Source: Clostridiaceae bacterium
GTDB taxonomy: Bacteria > Bacillota > Clostridia > Oscillospirales > Acutalibacteraceae
Assembly (NCBI GenBank): GCA_016297645.1
Contig: JAEDGF010000040.1
Location: 1 to 16,812, forward strand
Direction: 5' to 3'
DNA length: 16,812 nucleotides
Of this stretch, positions 1 through 5,918 are shown piece after piece. Below the pieces are notes generated by a model, which was given only the letters and a program-made list of their open reading frames with translations, had not been told where the DNA came from and made no database searches. Made by a program: the position numbers and the translations under genes. The first letter of the stretch is position 1. The number at the start of each line of letters is the position of its first letter.

Positions 1-11
1 ATCTTTGCTGA

Positions 12-165
12 CGATTTTTTTGCGGGAAAAACACACTCGCGACGCTCCGCCTTGCTGCCGACTTTTTACGGATGGTGAGGAACAACGGAATGAGTAAGCG
101 GCGATGTACGCAGCCGGCAACGAAGCGGAGTTTGTGACGAACCGGGGTCACGCCCCTACAAATCG
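12..165. repeat. Imperfect inverted-repeat element (MITE/REP-like), no gene
   Basis: The two ends of this 154-base stretch are imperfect inverted copies of each other. It opens with CGATTT...GCGGG and closes with CCCCTACAAATCG. Inside, the arm at about 38-61 (GCGACGCTCCGCCTTGCTGCCG) pairs with the arm at about 115-140 (CGGCAACGAAGCGGAG plus flank), with several mismatches. A short GGGG-TCACG-CCCC hairpin lies at 145-157. There is no convincing reading frame in 1-315. The structure suggests a small non-autonomous repeat inserted upstream of mnmE. I cannot test copy number here, and no target-site duplication is evident. Confidence 0.45.
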
Positions 166-247
166 TTTCTTTTTGCAGCATAACAATGTATATGGCTGTT
201 CTATATACAGGCTCTCTTTTTCGAATCCTCTGTTTTTTCGCCGAAGT

Positions 248-275
248 TTGACAACGGCAAAATATGTGGTACAAT
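248..275 (+). promoter_or_regulatory. Sigma-A promoter of mnmE
   Basis: A perfect -35 TTGACA (248-253) is followed after 16 bases by TACAAT (270-275). The predicted start lies about 35 bases before the mnmE start codon. A GGGGG ribosome-binding site at 303-307 sits 8 bases before the ATG at 316. Confidence 0.75.
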
Positions 276-315
276 GTAATATAGAAAAAATTCGGTCTTT
301 TACGGGGGAATAACA

Positions 316-1677
316 ATGTCTGTCATTGCCGCAATATCCACACCCAATGCCGCCGGCGGCATAGGAATAGTCCGTGTTTCGGGCGACGGCGCATTTTTGA
401 TAGCCGACAGGTGCTTTCGTTCGGTTTCGGGCAGAAAGCTGTCCGGCATGAAGGGCTACACTGCTGCGTTCGGGACGGTGTTTGACGACTCGGGCGACAT
501 TGACGAATGCGTCTGCATTGTCTACCGTGCGCCGCACAGCTACACGGGCGAGGACACGGTGGAGCTGAGCTGTCACGGCGGGCTGTTTATCATGCAGAAG
601 GTTCTCCGCGCGGTTCTCTCAGCGGGCGCGGTGCCTGCCTCCCCCGGCGAATTTACAAGGCGCGCGTTTCTCAACGGCAAGATGGATCTTGCACAGGCGG
701 AGAGCGTCATGGCGCTCATCTCCGCACAGGGGACAGCCGCGCTAAACGCATCCCGGAACACGCTCGAAGGCGCTGTAAGCCGCAAAACGGAAGAAATTTC
801 AGGCTTGCTTCTCTCCGCCGCCGCGTCCTTAGCCGCATGGGCGGACTACCCCGAGGACGATGTCCCGGCTGTTGAGGGAAAAACGCTCGGCGAAACTCTG
901 TCGGCAGCCGAAGCGCAGCTGAGCCGCCTTATCGACCGCTGCGACAGCGGCAAGGCGGTTACCGAGGGTGTGCGGACGGTCATCTGCGGTAAACCGAATG
1001 TCGGCAAATCAACACTTATGAATCTCTTGACGGGCTACGACCGCTCGATAGTCACCTCCGTTGCGGGTACAACGCGCGATGTTGTTGAAGAAACCGTCCG
1101 GCTCGGCGATGTCGTTCTCCGACTTGCCGACACCGCCGGGATACACGAAACAAGCGACGAGGTCGAAAAAATCGGCGTTTCGGCAGCAAAGAAACGCCTT
1201 GAAAACGCCGACCTGATAATTGCGGTGTTTGACATTTCGCGTCCGCTCTCCGAGGAGGACGAGGAGCTTCTCCGGGCGTGCCGTTCGCGCCGTGCGGTCG
1301 CGGTCATAAACAAGACCGACCTGATGCAGGAGCTTGACACACGGACAATCGGGGAATATATCCCCGAAACGGTCGAGCTTTCGGCAAAGAGCGCCGACTC
1401 GGCGGACACCCTTAAATGCGCGATTGAAAAGATACTCGGCGTGGACGAAACCGACTTCACGCAGGAAATGCTCATAGGCGAACGCCAGCGGCAGTGTGCC
1501 GTCAATGCGCTGTCTTTTGTACGCGAGGCGCTCGGTGCGCTCAACGCCGGACTGACTCTTGACGCGGTGAATATCAGTATCGACAGCGCCCTCGGCGAGC
1601 TTATGTCGCTCACGGGAAAGCGCGTGACAGAGGAAACCGTGAACGAGGTTTTTGCAAAATTCTGCGTAGGAAAATAA
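316..1677 (+). CDS. mnmE: tRNA modification GTPase MnmE (TrmE)
   Basis: 453 residues, full length for the family. With MnmG it makes the (carboxymethyl)aminomethyl modification at C5 of the wobble uridine in certain tRNAs. An N-terminal formyl-tetrahydrofolate-binding domain (about 1-118) opens with the family-typical MSVIAAISTPNAAGGIGIVR. A helical domain follows, with the GTPase inserted into it: P-loop GKPNVGKS (225-232), GTTRD switch (251-255), DTAG (272-275) and NKTD (332-335). The C-terminus ends in FCVGK, so the catalytic cysteine is Cys450; the usual ending is CIGK. The ATG at 316 has its own ribosome-binding site and promoter. It is normally adjacent to mnmG and on the same strand. 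Here mnmG lies about 10 kb away on the opposite strand. Confidence 0.97.
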   Translation: MSVIAAISTPNAAGGIGIVRVSGDGAFLIADRCFRSVSGRKLSGMKGYTAAFGTVFDDSGDIDECVCIVYRAPHSYTGEDTVELSCHGGLFIMQKVLRAVLSAGAVPASPGEFTRRAFLNGKMDLAQAESVMALISAQGTAALNASRNTLEGAVSRKTEEISGLLLSAAASLAAWADYPEDDVPAVEGKTLGETLSAAEAQLSRLIDRCDSGKAVTEGVRTVICGKPNVGKSTLMNLLTGYDRSIVTSVAGTTRDVVEETVRLGDVVLRLADTAGIHETSDEVEKIGVSAAKKRLENADLIIAVFDISRPLSEEDEELLRACRSRRAVAVINKTDLMQELDTRTIGEYIPETVELSAKSADSADTLKCAIEKILGVDETDFTQEMLIGERQRQCAVNALSFVREALGALNAGLTLDAVNISIDSALGELMSLTGKRVTEETVNEVFAKFCVGK

Positions 1678-1752
1678 CCGGAGCTGTTCGAAACGAAAGC
1701 ACAACAACTTTCATCAAAGGAAACCGCCGCCGTATTCATTAAACAAAATTAC

Positions 1753-1825
1753 CGCCGCGGCAAAAAAAGGAATCATCGCGGCGTTTATCGGCGAAAACAC
1801 AGCCGAGACTTTTCCCCGTTTTTTT
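1753..1825 (+). terminator. Possible weak terminator region after mnmE
   Basis: Two hairpins lie here. One has a 7-bp stem, CGCCGCG (1753-1759) with CGCGGCG (1777-1783), followed by TTTAT. The other has a 5-bp stem, TCGGC (1788-1792) with GCCGA (1802-1806), followed further on by a T7 run ending at 1825. Both are weak. Their position between convergent genes supports a termination role. Confidence 0.3.
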
Positions 1826-1984
1826 CTTCAATTCAGCTGCGACAACACACCCATCAACAAAAATCACAGCCGAAATTTACTCTCGTGTTACCCTTTGATT
1901 CGACTGCGGCTGTACTCACCCACCAACGAAAAGCGCCTTCGGAACTCATCCCTTTTTTGCCCTTCAATTCAGCTGCGACAACAC
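1780..1984. repeat. Degenerate ~68-bp tandem repeat overlapping the 3' end of the small - strand gene
   Basis: CTTCAATTCAGCTGCGACAA plus the following CAC is present exactly at 1826-1848 and again at 1962-1984, where it encodes the last residues and stop codon of the - strand gene. A diverged copy starts at 1893 (CTTTGATTCGACTGCGGC...), giving spacings of 67 and 69 bases. A partial fourth unit, sharing CACAGCCGAGAC, precedes the first at about 1798-1825. The gap between mnmE and this gene holds nothing else. Confidence 0.65.
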
Positions 1985-2230
1985 GCATGCAAGCGCGGCT
2001 CCCCCTCCGGCAGCAATAAACAGATGTAAAATTTTTATAATTATTCTTTTGCCTCGCGTGTACCTCTGCTTCGGCGGAGCGGAGTCCTCCATGAGAGCAA
2101 GCGCCGAAGCGCGGAGCTTCGATTCGCTGTCGGCGGAGTGTTCGGGCTTCACAAAAAAGATCACTTTTTCAAAATAGGCGCTGTCCGGGCGCGGAATTTC
2201 CAACACATAACGGTTAACACCCTTCATCAT
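1964..2230 (-). CDS. Small conserved-type hypothetical protein with C-terminal membrane segment
   Basis: 88 residues beginning MMKGVNRYVLEIPRPDSAYFEKVIFFVKPE. I recognise this as the type of short protein often found in clostridial genomes, but I know no function. A soluble N-terminal part (1-55) is followed by a basic stretch (KQRYTRGKR), then a hydrophobic segment (about 63-86, IIIKILHLFIAAGGGAALAC). This suggests a tail-anchored inner-membrane protein with its N-terminus in the cytoplasm. The start is supported by a GAAGGAG ribosome-binding site (2241-2247) and a good promoter just upstream. It faces mnmE tail to tail and is transcribed alone. Its last 23 bases, including the stop, are duplicated downstream. 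Confidence 0.8.
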   Translation of the reverse strand: MMKGVNRYVLEIPRPDSAYFEKVIFFVKPEHSADSESKLRASALALMEDSAPPKQRYTRGKRIIIKILHLFIAAGGGAALACVLSQLN

Positions 2231-2258
2231 TTTCGAAATTCTCCTTCTTTATACATAT

Positions 2259-2286
2259 ATTATACGGTAAAAAATTAAGGCTTCAA
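2259..2286 (-). promoter_or_regulatory. Sigma-A promoter of the small membrane protein gene
   Basis: On the - strand, TTGAAG (2286-2281) is followed by a 16-base spacer and a perfect TATAAT (2264-2259). The ribosome-binding site and ATG follow within 35 bases. Confidence 0.65.
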
Positions 2287-2426
2287 ACGCAATTATGTGC
2301 GCCGAGAGGCGGACTTATTCACGAACAAGGGCAAAAAAAGAAGTAAAAGCGTCGTGATGACCTTATTTCGATTTGCGAACAAAAAAGCACCGAAACGGTT
2401 TTAATGACGGGTGTAAAGTAAAGTAT

Positions 2427-2442
2427 ACATATTGTAATATGT
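2427..2442. promoter_or_regulatory. Operator-like palindrome in the divergent gap
   Basis: ACATATT-GT-AATATGT is a perfect 7-bp inverted repeat with a 2-base centre. It lies in the 490-base AT-rich gap between the divergent genes starting at 2230 and 2719. No cognate regulator can be assigned. Confidence 0.4.
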
Positions 2443-2457
2443 TTAGAATCTCGAAAA

Positions 2458-2586
2458 TGTTAACAACCCTGTTGAAACTGTTTATAAGTAGCTCGAAATC
2501 GGCTAAACACCGCTGTTTATCCCGTTGAAAAGTTATAAACAATGATAGTTATTAACATTTTTATCATATACAGTTAGTTGTTAACA
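2458..2586. other. Mirror-arranged cluster of six TTRTNAACA-like 9-mers
   Basis: Three copies face left: TGTTAACAA (2458-2466), TGTTTATAA (2479-2487) and TGTTTATCC (2514-2522). Three face right: TTATAAACA (2533-2541), TTATTAACA (2549-2557) and TTGTTAACA (2578-2586). The outermost pair are reverse complements of each other, and the second and fourth are also exact reverse complements. TTATAAACA and TTATTAACA match the DnaA box TTATCCACA at 7 of 9 positions. The rest of the gap (2231-2718) holds two promoters, the 2427-2442 palindrome and no coding frame I can support. Confidence 0.45.
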
Positions 2587-2587
2587 C

Positions 2588-2616
2588 TTGCCATTTATAC
2601 AAATCGGAGATATTTT
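2588..2616 (+). promoter_or_regulatory. Possible promoter of the glycosylase operon
   Basis: TTGCCA (2588-2593), 17-base spacer, TATTTT (2611-2616). It is weak against consensus but is the best match before the AAAGGAG site at 2702-2708. It would give a leader of about 95 bases and lies immediately downstream of the 9-mer cluster. Confidence 0.35.
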
Positions 2617-2718
2617 TTGTACAAAATTTCAGGAAATTTTTAGTAATAATATACAGAATCGTTTTTCGCGGTTTGTCCGGAAAACACAGTTTTTTAATTC
2701 GAAAGGAGCATTAACGCA

Positions 2719-3579
2719 ATGGAGATAACAACAAAAAACGGCACGGTAGAAATCACCGGCTTTGGGGAAATTAACCTCGCGCTGACGCTCGATTGCGGAC
2801 AGTGCTTCCGCTGGAAGTGCGACGGGGACGGCATTTGGCGTTCGGTCGCCTTCGGCAGAGCCATAGGCATAAAGGATATTCCGGGCGGACTGACCCTTTT
2901 TGACACCACCGAAGAAGAAGTGCGCGAAATATGGCTGGATTATTTCGACCTCGGAAGAACATACGACAAATATTTGAAGGAAATACAAAAAGACCCGTTC
3001 GTCCGCGATGCAGTAAAAAAGTACGGCACGATACGCATTCTTCATCAGGAGCCGTGGGAAACTATGTGCTCGTTTATAATTTCGGCGTGCAACAATATTC
3101 CCCGAATAAAAAAGATAATAGAGCGCTTCTGCCTTATCTTCGGCAAGCCCCTGCCGAACGGCGAATACGCCTTCCCCACCCCCGAGCTTGTGTCGCAGCT
3201 TGACCCCAAGGATCTCTCTTACATAGGCGCAGGCTTCCGCGCGCCGTATCTCGTTGAGGCGGCGAAACGGGTATGCGCCGACCCAGATATCTTCGAGCGC
3301 CTTGCCGCCGAGGGCGCAGCCGGGGCAAAGCACGAGCTTATGGAATTCAGAGGAATCGGAAAAAAGGTTGCGGAGTGCATAATGCTCTTTTCGCTCGGCT
3401 ACGACACATCATTTCCCACAGACACGCACATTCTCGCCGCCATGCGCGACATCTACCCCAACGGGTTGCCCGAGTGCTTTTCGTCATTTCCGGGGCTTGC
3501 ACAGCAGTATGTCTTTCAGGCGCAGCGCGAGCTGAGCGCACCTAAAAAAATAAAACATGAAACGGAGAAGCAGTCATGA
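2719..3579 (+). CDS. 8-oxoguanine DNA glycosylase/AP lyase (OGG1-type, HhH-GPD)
   Basis: 286 residues. It excises oxidised guanine from DNA in base-excision repair and can cleave the strand by beta-elimination. It resembles eukaryotic OGG1 more than MutM. The N-terminal domain has LTLDCGQCFRW (23-32), matching the OGG SGQSFRW region. The central EPWETMCSFIISACNNIPRI (111-130) matches the DPIE...NNNIARI segment of human OGG1. The helix-hairpin-helix is RGIGKKVAEC (211-220), with predicted Schiff-base lysine Lys216, and PTDTH (233-237) supplies catalytic Asp235. The Lys-Asp spacing of 19 equals that of human Lys249-Asp268. The start has AAAGGAG 10 bases upstream. Its TGA overlaps the ATG of the next gene by four bases (ATGA), so the pair is translationally coupled. 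The C-terminus is lysine-rich. Confidence 0.92.
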   Translation: MEITTKNGTVEITGFGEINLALTLDCGQCFRWKCDGDGIWRSVAFGRAIGIKDIPGGLTLFDTTEEEVREIWLDYFDLGRTYDKYLKEIQKDPFVRDAVKKYGTIRILHQEPWETMCSFIISACNNIPRIKKIIERFCLIFGKPLPNGEYAFPTPELVSQLDPKDLSYIGAGFRAPYLVEAAKRVCADPDIFERLAAEGAAGAKHELMEFRGIGKKVAECIMLFSLGYDTSFPTDTHILAAMRDIYPNGLPECFSSFPGLAQQYVFQAQRELSAPKKIKHETEKQS

Positions 3580-4361
3580 AAACAGTTGTAATAACCGGCG
3601 GTTCGTCCGGTATAGGACTCAAAACAGCCGAAATATTCCGTGACAACGGCTACACGGTATTTGAGATAAGCCGCCGCGAAAACAGCACCCCGGGCGTTAT
3701 CCACATGAGCGCCGATGTCACGGACAACGACGCGCTCACCTCGGTATTTTCGCAGATAGCCGAGCGCACAGGAAACAAAATAGACACCCTCGTCTGCTGC
3801 GCCGGAATGGGCGTTTCGGGCGCGGTGGAATTTCTGTCCGACAGCGAAACGCGCCGCCAGTTCGATGTCAACTTTTTCGGCACGGTGAATGCCGTCAGGG
3901 CGGCGCTGCCGTATATGCGAAAAGCCAACGGAGGCAGAATAATATGCGTAAGCTCGGTCGCAGCCGTCTATGCAATTCCTTTTCAGGCATACTATTCCGC
4001 GTCAAAAGCTGCCGTAAACGCCTTTACGGACGCGCTGACAAACGAAGTCCGTCCGTTCGGGATCGAGGTCTGCTCCGTCATGCCCGGCGATATTAAAACG
4101 GGCTTCACCGCCGCAAGGCGAAAGACAGCCGAGGGTGACACCGAGTACGGCGGACGCATTTCCAAGGCGGTCGCAGCCATGGAGAAGGACGAAATGGGCG
4201 GAATGGAACCCGTGAGCGTTGCTCGTGCCGTTTTCAACGCCGCCGAAAGAAAACACATGAAGCCGCTCGTCACGGTCGGGGCGCAGTACAAGGCGCTCGT
4301 TTGCCTCTCGCGCGTATTTTCGCATAAAACCGCCGTTCGCATAGTCGGAAAGCTCTACTGA
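3576..4361 (+). CDS. Short-chain dehydrogenase/reductase (classical SDR)
   Basis: 261 residues, the usual size for a classical SDR, an NAD(P)-dependent oxidoreductase of the cytoplasm. The Rossmann motif TGGSSGIG is at 7-14. CCAG (74-77) stands where NNAG is usual. DVNFFG carries the structural/catalytic Asn99, followed by the serine of VSSVAA (Ser127) and YSASK (Tyr140, Lys144). After the active site, MPGDIKTGF is the normal substrate-loop start. SRR at 32-34 after beta-2 suggests NADP(H) preference; this is inference. The substrate is not predictable. The ATG overlaps the stop of the glycosylase gene, and its own TGA shares one base with the next ATG (TGATG), so all three genes form one tightly coupled operon. 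Confidence 0.9.
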   Translation: MKTVVITGGSSGIGLKTAEIFRDNGYTVFEISRRENSTPGVIHMSADVTDNDALTSVFSQIAERTGNKIDTLVCCAGMGVSGAVEFLSDSETRRQFDVNFFGTVNAVRAALPYMRKANGGRIICVSSVAAVYAIPFQAYYSASKAAVNAFTDALTNEVRPFGIEVCSVMPGDIKTGFTAARRKTAEGDTEYGGRISKAVAAMEKDEMGGMEPVSVARAVFNAAERKHMKPLVTVGAQYKALVCLSRVFSHKTAVRIVGKLY

Positions 4362-4885
4362 TGGACAAAAGAATAGCTTTTCAAACTGTATATTCAAGCA
4401 GAAAAACGCTCGCCATTCAAGTGAAAAGCGACCTTTCCGTTGTCGTTCGTGTGCCGTACGGCACGAGCGCAAGGACTGTTAGCGACGCTGTCGAGCGCCA
4501 TTCCGATTGGATAACTAAAACGATAGCAAGAGTGAGCGCGAACAATGAGAATATTCACGAGCCTTCCCACGAGGAAGAAAACGAGCTGATTAAAACGGCA
4601 AAGCAAGTTCTTCCGCAAAAGGTTGAATATTATTCTCGAATCATGGGCGTTACACCCACGCGAATCACCATAACCCGCGCAAAGACGCGCTTCGGCTCTT
4701 GCTCCGGCAAGAATTCCGTCAGCTTTTCGTGCCGCCTTATGCTCTACCCCGACGCAGCCGTCGACTATGTCGTTGTACACGAGCTTGCGCATATCCGCCA
4801 CCATGACCACTCCGCCGCATTCTGGGCAGAAGTGGAGCGCTTCATGCCGGACTACCGTGAGAGAAAGAAACTCCTAAAAAAATGA
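4361..4885 (+). CDS. YgjP-like (DUF45/M48-related) zinc metallopeptidase
   Basis: 174 residues. The C-terminal half is the YgjP/DUF45 domain: TRFGSC (109-114), SFSCRLMLYP, then DYVVVHELAH with zinc ligands His140 and His144 and catalytic Glu141. NHS-like DHS follows with probable third ligand His150, then AAFW and MPDYRERKKLL. The N-terminal part (1-60) has the short beta-strand/helix pattern of the family (VRVPYGTS..VSDAVERHSDWI). It is shorter than the roughly 230 residues I expect for YgjP proteins but looks intact. No signal peptide is seen, so it is probably cytoplasmic. The in-vivo substrate of this family is not known to me. It is the last gene of the operon with the glycosylase and SDR. 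No strong terminator follows. Confidence 0.88.
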   Translation: MDKRIAFQTVYSSRKTLAIQVKSDLSVVVRVPYGTSARTVSDAVERHSDWITKTIARVSANNENIHEPSHEEENELIKTAKQVLPQKVEYYSRIMGVTPTRITITRAKTRFGSCSGKNSVSFSCRLMLYPDAAVDYVVVHELAHIRHHDHSAAFWAEVERFMPDYRERKKLLKK

Positions 4886-4975
4886 CCCTCCTACTATCAT
4901 ATTTTTATAGTTTTCGATAAAATCCCGTACTACAAGAAAAACGGCATATTAGCAAAATACATAAGTCTTTGCCTG

Positions 4976-5431
4976 TCATGATTGCCCCTTACTTTCAAGA
5001 TAATGTTTAAGCTTTTTCCGCGTGCGCGAAAGAATCACCCGGGTGTATACCTCATTCAAATCGTACCTCCGCGAAATTTCGGCAAAGGTTTTCATAAAAT
5101 AGTACCGCTGCATGAAAATCGACGAATCCCGTTCGGACAGTGTTTGCAGAAAACGATTTATATTTTGGGGAGCTTGTTCCGGCGCGATTTCGCAATTTTC
5201 GGGAATGCACAGCGATAGCTCGTCTGCAAGTTTTTTCTCAACGGGAATAATGCTCTCCGGCTCAACGCTGAACAGGGACGCCATTTTTTGCAGCGCGTCA
5301 TACCCCGGACGGCGTTTGTTGTTCTCCCACTTTGACACAAGGTCACGGGAAACAAACAGGTGTGAAGCAAGCTCCTCCTGTGACATATTCGCATTGATAC
5401 GCAGCCGGGCAAGATTTTTCCCGTAATCCAC
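4976..5431 (-). CDS. XRE-type HTH regulator with sigma-70 region 4-like C-terminus
   Basis: 151 residues from the GTG at 5431. I chose this start because GGGAGG (5438-5443) lies 6 bases upstream, and residues 1-58 form a standard Cro/C1 helix-turn-helix (YGKNLARLRINANMSQEELASHLFVSRDLVSKWENNKRRPGYDAL region). The frame stays open to an ATG at 5530, but that ATG has no ribosome-binding site and lies inside a palindrome. The C-terminal part (about 85-148: NINRFLQTLSERDSSIFMQRYY, then FAEISRRYDLNEVYTRVILS and RTRKKLKHYLE) resembles the sigma-70 region 4 helix-turn-helix found in clostridial sigma-like proteins. It would therefore carry two DNA-binding modules. Three inverted repeats just upstream suggest autoregulation. 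No target gene is evident, and it lies tail to tail with the YgjP-like gene. Confidence 0.85.
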   Translation of the reverse strand: MDYGKNLARLRINANMSQEELASHLFVSRDLVSKWENNKRRPGYDALQKMASLFSVEPESIIPVEKKLADELSLCIPENCEIAPEQAPQNINRFLQTLSERDSSIFMQRYYFMKTFAEISRRYDLNEVYTRVILSRTRKKLKHYLESKGQS

Positions 5432-5466
5432 AGTATTCCCTCCCTGTGCTTTCTTCTGCTTATTTT

Positions 5467-5493
5467 CTACCAAAAAATCAAGCCGTTTGGTAG
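5467..5493. promoter_or_regulatory. Inverted repeat 1 before the XRE regulator
   Basis: CTACCAAA (5467-5474) and TTTGGTAG (5486-5493) are perfect 8-bp arms around 11 bases. The repeat is 23 bases upstream of the ribosome-binding site of the regulator and could be an operator or an RNA hairpin in the leader. Confidence 0.5.
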
Positions 5494-5495
5494 GG

Positions 5496-5514
5496 ACAAA
5501 ATGTATCATTTTGT
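5496..5514. promoter_or_regulatory. Inverted repeat 2 before the XRE regulator
   Basis: ACAAAATG-TAT-CATTTTGT is a perfect 8-bp inverted repeat with a 3-base centre. This is the size and spacing of a dimeric XRE-family operator, placed where it could cover the regulator's own promoter. Confidence 0.55.
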
Positions 5515-5524
5515 GAGCAAAAGA

Positions 5525-5539
5525 ACGCATAGAATGCGT
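5525..5539. promoter_or_regulatory. Inverted repeat 3 before the XRE regulator
   Basis: ACGCAT-AGA-ATGCGT is a perfect 6-bp inverted repeat with a 3-base centre. It contains the upstream ATG of the open frame, which argues against that ATG being the start. The rest of the gap (5540-5748) shows only a GC-rich CCGCC-C-GGCGG palindrome near 5622-5632 and no supported gene. Confidence 0.5.
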
Positions 5540-5748
5540 ATAAAAAAGAGTTTCATCGGGCGACCGACAAATTACGCACGGAATGGATCAAATGAAAGGC
5601 GGTGTTTGAATCGTGTGTTTCGCCGCCCGGCGGTGCAAATTTCAAAATAGCGGACAGAGGGGGACTTTTGACGCTTGATTTGTATTGTCAACTGTATTAC
5701 ACTGAAATCACAGCAAAGAAAATAAAGCCTTTCTTATTAAACAGATTC

Positions 5749-5757
5749 TTATATCAT
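5749..5757 (-). other. Two-codon minigene ATG-ATA-TAA with strong ribosome-binding site
   Basis: On the - strand AAAGGAGG (5774-5767) is followed after 9 bases by ATG ATA TAA (5757-5749). This is an ideal translation start that terminates after one further, rare isoleucine codon. No other start codon uses this ribosome-binding site. It begins directly after the serS terminator, whose T-run merges into it. It could be the remnant of a lost gene or a functional minigene. Confidence 0.4.
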
Positions 5758-5775
5758 TAGTTTTTACCTCCTTTA

Positions 5776-5821
5776 AAAAGAAACAGAGCCGTCGGTGATG
5801 AACCGCGGCTCTGTTTCTTTT
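5776..5821 (-). terminator. Strong terminator of soj-parB-serS (bidirectional)
   Basis: A 16-bp perfect stem, 5776-5791 (AAAAGAAACAGAGCCG) with 5806-5821, encloses a 14-base loop. T-rich tails are present on both strands, TTTCTTTTT on the - strand. It lies about 100 bases after the serS stop. Confidence 0.9.
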
Positions 5822-5918
5822 ATCTAAAACTAATTCTGTTCCGATGATGTTCCGAACGCAATGTTACTGTCGGAAGGGACTACCGGTCTGTTTTCCGTTT
5901 TTCGGGGCAATTTTTTGT

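Noticed and set aside
1..99. 3' end of an upstream gene such as jag
   Set aside because: Short open frames exist (stops at 76-78 and 97-99), but the sequence lies in the inverted-repeat element and matches no Jag C-terminus I recognise.
148..576. - strand frame of 142 codons across the start of mnmE
   Set aside because: It spans the mnmE promoter and the start of a certain gene in antisense, with no ribosome-binding site or known domain.
1009..1739. Two ~230-residue - strand frames opposite mnmE
   Set aside because: They are shadows of the mnmE codons in GC-rich sequence and have no family features.
2458..2586. Chromosomal origin oriC with DnaA boxes
   Set aside because: No 9-mer matches TTATCCACA better than 7/9, dnaA/dnaN are absent, and the long leftward gene block suggests the origin lies to the right of the window.
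5432..5530. N-terminal 33-residue extension of the XRE regulator from the ATG at 5530
   Set aside because: There is no ribosome-binding site there, the extension is unlike any XRE protein and crosses three palindromes. The GTG at 5431 has a good ribosome-binding site.
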